A model generated the notes under the pieces. The model did not search any database and was not told where the DNA came from. It saw only the letters and a program-made list of their open reading frames with translations. DNA of 64,000 bases from positions 1 to 64,000 of the forward strand of contig JBMNMQ010000007.1 in assembly GCA_050953425.1 (NCBI GenBank), in the 5' to 3' direction. Source of the stretch: RUG100 sp050953425. GTDB lineage: Bacteria; Bacillota; Clostridia; Peptostreptococcales; Anaerovoracaceae. The number at the start of each line of letters is the position of its first letter. The first letter of the stretch is position 1. Position numbers and translations under genes: made by a program. This document shows positions 34,197-42,648 of the stretch, piece after piece.

Positions 34197-34279
34197 GGCA
34201 TACGCGAAAGCCGCAGTAAATCGCTGCCGGGCGGCGCCGACGCGCGCCGCCCCGGCAGCGGAGAAGGGAGCGGACAGAG

Positions 34280-35086
34280 GTGAACGGGAGAAAAATCAGC
34301 CGGACAGAAAGCAGCCGGAGAAAAATCGGCCGGACAGAAACCTGCCGGAGAAAAATCGGACGCGCCGTCCTGACGACGATGCTGATGATGCTGATTCTGA
34401 TGCTTTCCGCCTTTATGCTGACGGGCTGCGGCTCGGATACGGCGAAAAAGCAGGGCGGAGGCAGTACAACGCAGAGCGAAAAAGCCGACGCCGGCAGCCA
34501 AAAAGCCAAAACCGACCAGAAAAAAGAGAAGGACAAGGATAAGAAAAAAAAGAGCTCAGCGAATTCGACCGGCAGCGAGTCCGGCAAGGAGAGCGCCTCT
34601 TCCGGCAGTGCGGACAGCGGTTCCGGCAGCAGCGCGGGCAGCGGGTCGGGCGGCAGCAAGTCCGCCGGGTCGAGCGGTTCCTCTGCGGCGAAGAAACGGA
34701 AAAAGAACAGGAAGACCTGCACCATCTCTGTCGAAGCCTCAAAGATCAGGCACAGCAGTGCCGATGCGGCTGTTAAAAAACTGGTGCCGGCCAGCGGCGT
34801 GCTGCTTTCGCGGCGCACTGTGACGGTCGGCAGCGGCGATACCGTCAAGAGCGTGCTATTTCGGGCGGCCCGGTCCGCCGGCATCAGCGTGGTCGGCAGT
34901 ACAACCGTTTACGGCTACTACGTTCAGGGCATCGGCGACATCTATGAAACCGACGGCGGCGGCACCAGCGGCTGGATTTATCTGGTCAACGGGAAATTTG
35001 CCACGAAATCATGCAATAAATACAAAGTCAAGGCGGGCGACAAAATCGAGTGGCACTATACGATCGAACCGAATGACTATAAATAA
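34280..35086 (+). CDS. DUF4430 (transcobalamin-like) lipoprotein
   Basis: 268 residues. The hydrophobic segment (about 29-48) ends in a lipobox LTGC with Cys50 as lipidation site. A Lys/Ser/Gly-rich flexible linker follows (51-145), then a DUF4430 domain (about 146-268). That domain shows the VTVGSGDTVKSVLFRAA turn-helix, the GTSGWIYLVNGK strand and the KAGDKIEWHYT end strand. DUF4430 resembles the beta domain of animal transcobalamin/intrinsic factor. Under cobalamin riboswitch control in the same direction, it is a good candidate corrinoid receptor passing substrate to the ECF S component. The GTG start follows GGGAGC. The n-region is built from in-frame 10-residue repeats. Confidence 0.78.
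   Translation: MNGRKISRTESSRRKIGRTETCRRKIGRAVLTTMLMMLILMLSAFMLTGCGSDTAKKQGGGSTTQSEKADAGSQKAKTDQKKEKDKDKKKKSSANSTGSESGKESASSGSADSGSGSSAGSGSGGSKSAGSSGSSAAKKRKKNRKTCTISVEASKIRHSSADAAVKKLVPASGVLLSRRTVTVGSGDTVKSVLFRAARSAGISVVGSTTVYGYYVQGIGDIYETDGGGTSGWIYLVNGKFATKSCNKYKVKAGDKIEWHYTIEPNDYK
34287..34359 (+). repeat. 30-bp in-frame repeat encoding RRKIGRTE units
   Basis: GGAGAAAAATC recurs at 34287, 34317 and 34347 with a period of exactly 30, giving three 10-residue units of positively charged sequence ahead of the lipoprotein signal. Confidence 0.85.
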
Positions 35087-35092
35087 ACAATT

Positions 35093-35148
35093 TGAGCAAA
35101 AAGGGGTGCTGTTCTGCCGCGGCGGAGCGGCACTTGTTCTTTTGCTCC
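35093..35148. terminator. Long hairpin after the DUF4430 gene
   Basis: GAGCAAAA near 35093 pairs with TTTTGCTC near 35140, with inner complementary segments (GTGC/GCAC, CCGC/GCGG). The U-rich 3' arm suggests termination of the corrinoid operon. Confidence 0.6.
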
Positions 35149-35202
35149 GACAGTGCATGCGCAGAGTTCTGGTGCAGGGAAACGTTAAAAAATAAACTTT
35201 TA

Positions 35203-35230
35203 TTTACATTTTTTGAATTGGCAGTATAAT
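35203..35230 (+). promoter_or_regulatory. Promoter of the ATP synthase operon
   Basis: TTTACA (35203-35208), 16 bases, perfect TATAAT (35225-35230) in a strongly AT-rich tract. A second TTTACG-18-TATAAT (35366-35395) overlaps the atpI start codon and is probably fortuitous. Confidence 0.75.
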
Positions 35231-35249
35231 ATACTACAATCGAACCGGG

Positions 35250-35280
35250 AGCTGCGGCGCAGGCAGCTTTTGTTTCTTTT
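35250..35280 (+). terminator. Promoter-proximal terminator-like hairpin (possible attenuator)
   Basis: AGCTGC (35251-35256) pairs with GCAGCT (35264-35269), then TTTTGTTTCTTTT. It begins about 15 nt after the predicted transcription start and about 120 bases before atpI. The rest of the leader (35281-35370) shows no clear element. Confidence 0.5.
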
Positions 35281-35386
35281 CTCATCCGCTTCGACGCGCC
35301 GGCGGAAGGCTGCGCAGAGCGGCGCGCTGCGGAGCGGCGGGGCTGGGAAAAGTTTCAGATAATGATTTACGGGGAGTCGGCATTCA

Positions 35387-35863
35387 GTGTATAATGATCA
35401 TAAGAATGATCTGAAATCCTTTTGCGGCCGGATTTTTCTGCACTGCGCGGCGCTGGCCGCGATCGCGGAACTGGTTTCACTGCCGGTGATCGGACGGGAA
35501 CTGCCGTTTCTGATCGGTCTCATCGGCGGAACACTGACCACGATGCTGAATTTTCGCATTCTTGTCTGGTCCGCGGAAAGGATGCTGGATCTGCACAGCA
35601 GGGGGCCTGTCATTGGCGGATACTTTTTACGACTGCCGATCTACGGCGTTGTATTCTTCTTCAGTCTGCGTCTGGGGGCGCACTGTGCGACAGCCTGTGT
35701 CATCGGCTTCCTGACTCTGCATCTTTCCATTCTGATCATCTACGGCCTCGAGAGCCATCTGCCGGGAGCCCGGAAAAATCCGCTCAACAGCTGGACGGAG
35801 CCGCGGCAGTGGCGTGACCCTTCCGAATGGGAGGAGGACGACGATGATTATACGGATCTTTAG
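35387..35863 (+). CDS. atpI: ATP synthase subunit I-like membrane protein
   Basis: 158 residues with four hydrophobic helices (about 14-32, 38-60, 72-92, 100-120) and an acidic, poorly conserved C-terminus ending in a run of Asp and Glu. Position at the head of atpBEFHAGDC and topology fit AtpI, an assembly aid for the c-ring. The GTG start at 35387 has GGGGAG 10 bases upstream; no other in-frame start precedes the first helix. Subunit I is weakly conserved, so the name rests mainly on context. Confidence 0.72.
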   Translation: MYNDHKNDLKSFCGRIFLHCAALAAIAELVSLPVIGRELPFLIGLIGGTLTTMLNFRILVWSAERMLDLHSRGPVIGGYFLRLPIYGVVFFFSLRLGAHCATACVIGFLTLHLSILIIYGLESHLPGARKNPLNSWTEPRQWRDPSEWEEDDDDYTDL

Positions 35864-35888
35864 GAAGAGGAAAGAGAGGTGAACCGGC

Positions 35889-36593
35889 ATGGAGCTGGGA
35901 CCCAAAATAATCTTTCAGGTCGGACCGCTGAACATCACCGAAACGATGATTTGGGGCTGGATTATCACCGCCGTGATTCTGGTCTTCGTCTTTGCGTCCA
36001 CCCGCCGCATGGAGAGGGTGCCGCGCGGCGCGCAGGCCTGGGCGGAGCTGCTCGTCGAGACGGTCTACAAGATGGTGGAAAGCACAATGGGAAAGGAAAA
36101 CCTGAAATTCGCGCCCTACATCGGGACGCTGCTGTGCTTTCTGGGACTGGGGAGCATGCTCGGTCTGCTCGACTGCCGGCCGGTGACCGCCGACCTCAAC
36201 ACCACGGTACCGCTGGCGCTGGTTACTTTCGTCATGGTTCACTACAACGGCATCCGGCAGAATTCTCTGCGCGGTTACATGAAGAAAAAAGCTTCGCCGT
36301 ACGCGGCGATGATGCCGATGACGCTGCTCGACGATCTCTTTTTCCCGGTTACTCTGGCGATGCGGCTGTTCGGCAATATTCTCGCCGGCGTCATCGTCAT
36401 GACGCTCGTCTACGGCGGTCTGGAATCGCTGTCGCAGGCGCTGGGTTCCGCGGTTCCGTTTCTGCAGCTGGTGATTCCGCTGCCGTTGAATTTCTTCTTC
36501 GACATGTTCGAACCGGTTCTGCAGTCATACATCTTCGTCATGCTGACCATGGTCTTTACCTCCAACGCGATGGAGCGGCCGATGGAAGCGTAG
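35889..36593 (+). CDS. atpB: ATP synthase F0 subunit a
   Basis: 234-residue stator channel subunit that passes ions to the c-ring. The essential Arg159 is in MRLFGNILAG. The C-terminal helices include PLPLNFFFDMFEPVLQSYIFVMLTMVF. Short for the family (clostridial forms are 220-250). GAAAGAGAGG lies upstream, and the gene is followed at 36 bases by atpE. Confidence 0.95.
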   Translation: MELGPKIIFQVGPLNITETMIWGWIITAVILVFVFASTRRMERVPRGAQAWAELLVETVYKMVESTMGKENLKFAPYIGTLLCFLGLGSMLGLLDCRPVTADLNTTVPLALVTFVMVHYNGIRQNSLRGYMKKKASPYAAMMPMTLLDDLFFPVTLAMRLFGNILAGVIVMTLVYGGLESLSQALGSAVPFLQLVIPLPLNFFFDMFEPVLQSYIFVMLTMVFTSNAMERPMEA

Positions 36594-36629
36594 CAGCGAA
36601 CTTTTGCATTAAATAACAGGAGGAGTACA

Positions 36630-36887
36630 ATGTCTCAAATCACACCGGAAGCATTTGTCCAGGGCATGTCCGCACTGGGAGCCGGCCTGGCCATGATCGC
36701 CATGGCGGGTGTCGGAATCGGCATCGGCTTTAACGCCGGCAAGACGGTAGAGGGTACGGCACGGCAGCCGGAGGCGCAGGGAACCCTGCTGAAGCTGATG
36801 CTGGTCGGCGTCGCACTGACCGAAACCGCCGGTATTTTCGCTCTGATCATTTCGATCATCCTGCTCTTCGCCAACCCGTTCATGTAA
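36630..36887 (+). CDS. atpE: ATP synthase F0 subunit c
   Basis: 85-residue two-helix hairpin forming the rotor ring. The loop is ARQPEAQG. The ion-binding carboxylate is Glu65 in ALTETAGIF. Compared with the Na+-binding c subunit of Ilyobacter tartaricus (Gln32, Val63, Glu65, Ser66, Thr67, Tyr70), the same positions here read Ile32, Leu63, Glu65, Thr66, Ala67, Phe70. Loss of Gln32 and Tyr70 argues for proton rather than sodium coupling. AGGAGGAG upstream is one of the strongest ribosome sites in the operon, as expected for a subunit needed in about ten copies. Confidence 0.96.
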   Translation: MSQITPEAFVQGMSALGAGLAMIAMAGVGIGIGFNAGKTVEGTARQPEAQGTLLKLMLVGVALTETAGIFALIISIILLFANPFM

Positions 36888-36950
36888 TCACGGCGGCGAA
36901 CAGGAGCAAACCACAGCCCATGAAGCAAGCAGCAGAAAGGAGAAAATGCA

Positions 36951-37460
36951 GTGAATCTCGGAATTATTCAACTCGACTGGTCAGCGCTGATGATTCTCGC
37001 CAATGTCGTCATTCTGTATTTCATCATGAAGCATTTCTTCTTTGAGAGAATACATAATTTCATGCAGGCCAGACAGGACGCCGTCAAGGATGCGATCGCC
37101 AACGCGGAGGATATCAACCGCAAGGCGGATCTGAAGATGGAAAACTATGAGCGCCGGATTGCCGGCGCCGAGGAAGAAGGCCGCAGCATCGTCCGCAGCT
37201 CCAAAATGAAAGCCGACGAGCAGGCCAAGCGCATTCTTGAAGAGGCGAATACGAAGGCCGGCGAAATCAAAGCCCGCGCCGAACGCGATATCGAGCGCGA
37301 ACGGGAGAAGGCGATCGCCGATATGAAAGATGAGGTATCGCAGCTGGCGCTGCTGGCTGCCTCCAAAGTGATGGAACACGAGCTGGAGGGCAGTGAGGAA
37401 CAGCGCCGGATTGTCGATCAGGCGATTGAAGAAGCAGGTAAAGCAAAATGGCAGAATTAA
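36951..37460 (+). CDS. atpF: ATP synthase F0 subunit b
   Basis: 169 residues: one N-terminal membrane helix (about 9-27), then a long, highly charged amphipathic helix that dimerises as the peripheral stalk. GTG start with AAAGGAGAAAA upstream; a nearby ATG (36946) is followed at once by a stop. It overlaps atpH by 13 bases. Confidence 0.93.
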   Translation: MNLGIIQLDWSALMILANVVILYFIMKHFFFERIHNFMQARQDAVKDAIANAEDINRKADLKMENYERRIAGAEEEGRSIVRSSKMKADEQAKRILEEANTKAGEIKARAERDIEREREKAIADMKDEVSQLALLAASKVMEHELEGSEEQRRIVDQAIEEAGKAKWQN

Positions 37461-37972
37461 GCGTTGTCATGACCTACGCCAACGCCCTGTTTCAGGCCGG
37501 GGAGGACACCGATACGACCGATGTCATCGAAAAGGATGCTGCCGATGTGCAGGAGGTGTTTCACCGGGAGCATGACTTTTTCAATGTGCTCTGTGACCCG
37601 ACGATCCCCGCGGCGGAGCGCCGGGAAATTCTCGGCAGTGTATTCCGCGGTCAAATCTGTCAGGAACTGCTGAATTTTCTCTGCATTCTGGTCGATCACG
37701 GGCGCATGCGCCAGTATGACCGCATTGTCGGCAAGTTCCTCGAATTGAAGGAAATTGCCTATGGTACGGTCTTCTCGGTCGAACCGCTGACGGCGGAACA
37801 GATGGGAAAGCTGCAGGAGCAGATGACCAAAGTGGTCGGCAGCCGCGTACAGCTGCGCAACGAAATCGATCGTTCGCTGATCGGCGGCTTCCGCATTCTC
37901 GTCAACGGACGGGTCTTTGACACTTCGCTGAAAAAGCGGCTCGCGGATCTGGGGGCTTCGATGCAGGTCTGA
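37448..37972 (+). CDS. atpH: ATP synthase F1 subunit delta
   Basis: 174 residues. The N-terminal helical bundle begins with YANALFQAGED. The C-terminal part contains the conserved RSLIGGFRILVNGRVFDTSLKKRLADL, which ties the b dimer to F1. It is coupled to atpF by overlap and lies 28 bases before atpA. Confidence 0.93.
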   Translation: MAELSVVMTYANALFQAGEDTDTTDVIEKDAADVQEVFHREHDFFNVLCDPTIPAAERREILGSVFRGQICQELLNFLCILVDHGRMRQYDRIVGKFLELKEIAYGTVFSVEPLTAEQMGKLQEQMTKVVGSRVQLRNEIDRSLIGGFRILVNGRVFDTSLKKRLADLGASMQV

Positions 37973-38000
37973 AGCATCGACAGGCAGAGGGAGAACTGGA

Positions 38001-39626
38001 ATGAACATGAAACCTGGAGAGATCAGTTCCGTTATCAGGGAACAGATCAAAAATTATAAAAATGTGCTCGAAGTTTCCGATTTCGGCACGGTCGTCGAGG
38101 TCGGCGACGGCATTGCCATTGTCTATGGTCTGGAGAACTGCATGTCGGGCGAACTGCTGGAGTTCACCGGCGACATCTACGGCATGGCGATGAACCTCGA
38201 AGAGGACAGCGTCGGCTGTGTCATCTTCGGCCCCGACGAAGGAATCAAGGAGGGTGACATCGTCAAACCGACCGGCCGCGTCGTCGAGGTGCCGGTCGGC
38301 GAGGAACTGGTCGGCCGCGTGGTCAATGCGCTCGGCCAGCCGATCGACGGCAAGGGACCGATTGAGACACGGAAAACCCGGCCGGTCGAGAGCCCGGCAC
38401 CCGGTGTGCTGCAGCGTCAGTCGGTGAAGGAGCCGCTGCAGACGGGCCTCAAGGCCATCGATTCGATGGTGCCGATCGGCAAGGGGCAGCGCGAACTGAT
38501 CATCGGCGACCGCCAGACCGGCAAGACGGCGATCGCCATCGATACCATTCTCAACCAGCAGGGGGAGGACGTGATCTGCATCTATGTCGCCATCGGCCAG
38601 AAGCAGTCGACGGTGGCGCAGCTGACACAGACGCTGGAAGACAAGGGCGCCATGGAGTATACGATCGTGATTTCGGCGACTGCCTCCGAGGTGGCGCCGC
38701 TGCAGTACATCGCTCCTTATGCCGGCTGCGCGATGGGAGAGGAATTTATGTATCGCGGCCGTCATGTGCTGATCGTCTACGACGACCTCTCCAAACACGC
38801 CGTCGCCTACCGGGAGATGAGTCTGCTGCTGCGGCGGCCGCCGGGGCGGGAAGCTTATCCCGGCGACGTTTTCTATCTGCATTCGCGGCTCCTTGAGCGC
38901 GCGGCCAAGCTCTCCGACGAGCTCGGCGGCGGTTCGCTGACGGCGCTGCCGATCATCGAAACGCAGGCCGGCGATATCTCCGCTTACATACCGACCAACG
39001 TCATTTCCATCACCGACGGCCAGATCTTTCTCGAGACCGACCTCTTTTTCAGCGGCCAGCGGCCGGCGATCAATGCCGGCATCTCGGTGTCCCGTGTCGG
39101 CGGCAACGCGCAGATCAAGGCGATGAAGCAGGTCGCCGGCAAGATCAAGCTGGAGCTGGCGCAGTACCGCGAGCTGGCGAGCTTTTCGCAGTTCGGTTCC
39201 GACGTCGATCCGGCCACCAAGGCGCGCCTGGATCACGGCGAGATCCTGATGGAAATTCTCAAACAGCGCCAGTATCAGCCGATGCCCGTCGAGCACCAGG
39301 TGATCATCATCTACGCGGCGGCGAACGACTATCTCAAGGACGTTGAGATCGAATTCATACATGACTTTGAGCACGATCTGCTGGAGTACATGGACACGCA
39401 CTGGGATCATGTCGGTCGTGAGATTCGCGAGACGGGCACGCTCGCAGAGAGCACCGAGGCCGATCTGCGCGACGGCATCGAACAGTTCAAGAAAGTGACC
39501 AAGGGAGATTACCAGCTGGCCCGCAAGGCTCCGAAGCGCGCGGCACCGCCGTCGCAGAAGCAGGAACAGCCGGCGCAGCGGGAGACGCAGGCGTCTGCGG
39601 CGTCGGCACAGCAGCCGGCCGAATAA
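38001..39626 (+). CDS. atpA: ATP synthase F1 subunit alpha
   Basis: 541 residues with the non-catalytic nucleotide site. P-loop is GDRQTGKTA (about 169-177). VSRVGGNAQIKAMKQVAGKIKLELAQYRE carries the arginine-finger region. The core ends near 505; a further ~35 residues form an Ala/Gln/Pro-rich tail not usual in clostridial AtpA. ATG 38001 or 38007 are both possible; AGAGGGAGAA is upstream. Confidence 0.96.
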   Translation: MNMKPGEISSVIREQIKNYKNVLEVSDFGTVVEVGDGIAIVYGLENCMSGELLEFTGDIYGMAMNLEEDSVGCVIFGPDEGIKEGDIVKPTGRVVEVPVGEELVGRVVNALGQPIDGKGPIETRKTRPVESPAPGVLQRQSVKEPLQTGLKAIDSMVPIGKGQRELIIGDRQTGKTAIAIDTILNQQGEDVICIYVAIGQKQSTVAQLTQTLEDKGAMEYTIVISATASEVAPLQYIAPYAGCAMGEEFMYRGRHVLIVYDDLSKHAVAYREMSLLLRRPPGREAYPGDVFYLHSRLLERAAKLSDELGGGSLTALPIIETQAGDISAYIPTNVISITDGQIFLETDLFFSGQRPAINAGISVSRVGGNAQIKAMKQVAGKIKLELAQYRELASFSQFGSDVDPATKARLDHGEILMEILKQRQYQPMPVEHQVIIIYAAANDYLKDVEIEFIHDFEHDLLEYMDTHWDHVGREIRETGTLAESTEADLRDGIEQFKKVTKGDYQLARKAPKRAAPPSQKQEQPAQRETQASAASAQQPAE

Positions 39627-39677
39627 CCGCAGCCGGTATCGGAGATTGCAGCAGATCATAGCAAGGGAGGTGAAGCA

Positions 39678-40541
39678 ATGGCATCCAGCGATATTCAGGA
39701 CGTGCGGCGCCGCATCAGGAGCGTGACCAGCATGGAACACATCACCAACGCGATGAAGCTGGTATCCGCCGCCAAACTGCGCCGTGCCAAGGCCACCTTT
39801 GAAAAGACCAACCCGTATTTTCACTATATCAGCCATTCCATCGAGGAAATTTTCAACAACACCAAGGAAGTGCCGGGACAGTATCTGGCGGGAAACCGCG
39901 AGATCAAAACCACCTGCTACATCATCATCACCGGCAGCCGCGGCCTCTGCGGGGCGTTCAACAGCAACGTCATCAAAGAGGCGGAGCGGGAAATGGAAAG
40001 CGACTGGGAGGAGCCGCTGATCATCGCCGTCGGAACCAAGGGACGGGATTATTTTGCCAGGCGCTACCCGCTGTACCGTTCGTATTCGGCACCGGCCGAA
40101 ACGATTCCCTTTCAGGAGACGCAGGAAATGAGCCGGCCGATCATCGAGATGTACAACAGCGGCAAGATCGATGAAGTAGTGCTGATCTACACTTCCTACA
40201 TCAGCCAGCTGGAGCAGGAGGTCAAGAATGTTACGCTGCTGCCGTTTGAGGTGCATCCGGATCCGGACATTATGCGCCATGCGCAGCAGGTCGAGTACGA
40301 GCCGTCCGTCGAGGAGGTCTTTAACTATCTGGTTCCGAAGTACGTGGAGATCATGATCTACGGCGCCATCGTCGAATCGGCCACCTGCGAGCACGCGGCC
40401 CGCCGCATGGCGATGGAGAACGCCACCGACAACGCCCGCAGCATGCTCGATGAACTGTCGCTGTACTACAACCGGGCGCGGCAGTCGGCCGTTACCAACG
40501 AGATCATTGAAGTCGTTTCCGGATCGGAAGCGCAGAGATAG
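39678..40541 (+). CDS. atpG: ATP synthase F1 subunit gamma
   Basis: 287-residue central rotor shaft. The N-terminal helix has IRSVTSMEHITNAMKLVSAAKLRRA. The Rossmann-like part has ITGSRGLCGAFNSNV. The C-terminal helix has MAMENATDNARSMLDELSLYYNRARQSAVTNEIIEVVSGSEA. Normal length. AAGGGAGGTG precedes ATG. Confidence 0.96.
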   Translation: MASSDIQDVRRRIRSVTSMEHITNAMKLVSAAKLRRAKATFEKTNPYFHYISHSIEEIFNNTKEVPGQYLAGNREIKTTCYIIITGSRGLCGAFNSNVIKEAEREMESDWEEPLIIAVGTKGRDYFARRYPLYRSYSAPAETIPFQETQEMSRPIIEMYNSGKIDEVVLIYTSYISQLEQEVKNVTLLPFEVHPDPDIMRHAQQVEYEPSVEEVFNYLVPKYVEIMIYGAIVESATCEHAARRMAMENATDNARSMLDELSLYYNRARQSAVTNEIIEVVSGSEAQR

Positions 40542-40576
40542 GCGCGCAGGGGACGCGCAGAAGCAGGAGCAGGGTC

Positions 40577-42112
40577 ATGAATAAAGGAATCATACATCAG
40601 ATTATCGGCCCGGTTATCGACGTCAAGTTCAAGCCGGGTGAACTGCCGGAGCTGGACAATGCCATTGAAATCCGACTCGATGACCGCAGGGTCGTCGCGG
40701 AGACGGCGCAGCACATCGGCGATGACGTGGTGCGCTGCGTGGCGCTGTCTTCGACCGACGGACTGCGGCGCGGCATGGAAGCGGTCGATACCGGCGGCCC
40801 GATCGAAGTTCCGGTCGGCAAGGAAGTGCTGGGCCGGCTCTTCAATGTGGTCGGCGACACCATCGACGACAAGGAGCCGCTGGACAGCGCGCAGCGGATG
40901 CCGATACACCGTCCGGCACCGGATTTTGAGGAACTGGATACTTCTTCGCAGATCTTTGAAACCGGCATCAAGGTCATCGATCTGATCGCCCCCTACACGC
41001 GGGGCGGCAAGGTCGGCCTCTTCGGCGGTGCCGGTGTCGGCAAGACGGTGCTGATTCAGGAACTGATCAGCAATATCGCCCGCGAGCACGGCGGCATCTC
41101 GGTATTTGCCGGCGTCGGCGAACGTACCCGCGAAGGCAACGACCTCTATTACGAAATGACCGACTCCGGCGTCATCAAGAACACGGCGATGGTCTTCGGG
41201 CAGATGAACGAACCGCCGGGCGCCCGCATGCGCGTAGCGATGACGGGCCTGACGATGGCGGAATACTTCCGCGACGTCGAGGGACGGGACGTGCTGCTCT
41301 TCATCGACAACATCTTCCGCTTTACCCAGGCCGGTTCCGAGGTTTCGGCGCTGCTCGGCCGCATGCCTTCGGCCGTCGGTTACCAGCCGACGCTGGCGAC
41401 GGAAATGGGCGCGCTGCAGGAGCGCATCACATCCACCAAGAAGGGCTCGATCACCTCGGTGCAGGCCATCTACGTGCCGGCCGACGACCTGACCGACCCG
41501 GCGCCGGCGACGACCTTTGCCCACCTCGACGCCACGACAACGCTGTCCCGCTCGATCACGGAACTGGGCATCTATCCGGCCGTCGATCCGCTGGATTCGA
41601 CCTCGCGCATCCTCGATCCGCTGATCGTCGGCGACGAGCATTACGAAACGGCGCGCAAGGTGCAGGAGGTGCTGCAGAAATACAAGGATCTGCAGGATAT
41701 CATCGCCATCCTCGGCATGGACGAACTCTCCGACAGCGATAAGCTGGTCGTCAACCGCGCCCGCAAGGTGCAGCGCTTTATGAGTCAGCCGTTCAGCGTC
41801 GCCGAGCAGTTCACCGGCATGAAGGGCAAATATCTGCCGCTGGAGGACACCATCCGCGGCTTTAAGGAAATTCTCGAGGGCAATTACGACGATGTCCCCG
41901 AGGAGTGCTTCCTGTTCTGCGGCGGCATCGAGGACGTCGTTGAGAAATATGAAGCCAAGCAGGCGGCGGAGACCACGCAGCTGGCCAAGGATGAGAAAGC
42001 CGCCAGAGCGATGGCGCAGCCGGACGACGCCGGAGGCGGGGAGGCCGGCGCCGGTGCGGAAGCCGGCGGCAGTTCCGCACAGGCCGGCGCGTCGGATGCC
42101 GACAGAGGATAG
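40577..42112 (+). CDS. atpD: ATP synthase F1 subunit beta
   Basis: 511-residue catalytic subunit. P-loop GGAGVGKTV is at about 150-158, GERTREGNDLY holds the catalytic Glu, and ALLGRMPSAVGYQPTLATEMG carries the adenine-side residues. The usual end is near 465; here a ~45-residue Ala/Gly/Glu-rich tail follows, echoing the tail on AtpA. It is separated from atpC by 6 bases. Confidence 0.96.
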   Translation: MNKGIIHQIIGPVIDVKFKPGELPELDNAIEIRLDDRRVVAETAQHIGDDVVRCVALSSTDGLRRGMEAVDTGGPIEVPVGKEVLGRLFNVVGDTIDDKEPLDSAQRMPIHRPAPDFEELDTSSQIFETGIKVIDLIAPYTRGGKVGLFGGAGVGKTVLIQELISNIAREHGGISVFAGVGERTREGNDLYYEMTDSGVIKNTAMVFGQMNEPPGARMRVAMTGLTMAEYFRDVEGRDVLLFIDNIFRFTQAGSEVSALLGRMPSAVGYQPTLATEMGALQERITSTKKGSITSVQAIYVPADDLTDPAPATTFAHLDATTTLSRSITELGIYPAVDPLDSTSRILDPLIVGDEHYETARKVQEVLQKYKDLQDIIAILGMDELSDSDKLVVNRARKVQRFMSQPFSVAEQFTGMKGKYLPLEDTIRGFKEILEGNYDDVPEECFLFCGGIEDVVEKYEAKQAAETTQLAKDEKAARAMAQPDDAGGGEAGAGAEAGGSSAQAGASDADRG

Positions 42113-42118
42113 GATGTC

Positions 42119-42544
42119 ATGAACAACATCAAACTGGAAGTGATTACCCCGTCAAAGCTGTTCTACAGCGGCGACGTCGAACTCGTTATTGCCCGCACCC
42201 TGGCGGGGGATGAGGGCTTTATGGCGGGCCACTCCTGGGCCACCAAGCTGCTCGACGTCGACGAGCTGTGGATTCGCGAACCCGGACACAAGGATTACCG
42301 CGTGGCGGCCGTGGCCGGCGGCTATATCGACGTCAAGGAGAGCATCATTCTCTATACGGACGCGGCCGAGTGGCAGGAGGATATCGACGTCGAGCGCGCC
42401 AAGGAGTCCAAGAGCGATGCCGAGCACTGGCTGGCGACAGAGCAGAAGCACGATCCCCGGGAGATCGCCAGGGCACAGATTGCGATCGCCAAGGCCATCG
42501 CCCGCATGAATGTGGCCGGCGGCGGCCGCAGAAAGCATCGCTGA
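42119..42544 (+). CDS. atpC: ATP synthase F1 subunit epsilon
   Basis: 141 residues: N-terminal beta sandwich (KLEVITPSKLFYSGDVELV, VAAVAGGYIDVKESIILYTDAAEW) and C-terminal helical hairpin with A/R-rich helices. Last gene of the operon. The 42545-42648 spacer contains a GGCGGC/GCCGCC stem and a GCAGC-TTTCG-GCTGC hairpin without T-runs, so some transcription may continue into the next gene. Confidence 0.93.
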   Translation: MNNIKLEVITPSKLFYSGDVELVIARTLAGDEGFMAGHSWATKLLDVDELWIREPGHKDYRVAAVAGGYIDVKESIILYTDAAEWQEDIDVERAKESKSDAEHWLATEQKHDPREIARAQIAIAKAIARMNVAGGGRRKHR

Positions 42545-42648
42545 GGCGGCAGAGCCTCCGGATCCTCGTCCGGCCGCCTGAGAGGCAGCTTTCGGCTGCG
42601 AGACCATCGGACGGATACCGGGAACGCCAAAACAGGAGAGATAAGACT

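Noticed and set aside
35366..35395. Second atp promoter TTTACG-18-TATAAT
   Set aside because: Its -10 falls inside the atpI start region, which would remove the start codon; the element at 35203-35230 is better.
37902..40394. 830-codon open frame on the - strand across atpA and atpG
   Set aside because: Antisense shadow of conserved ATP synthase genes; translation has no family resemblance and GC-rich codon structure explains the openness.
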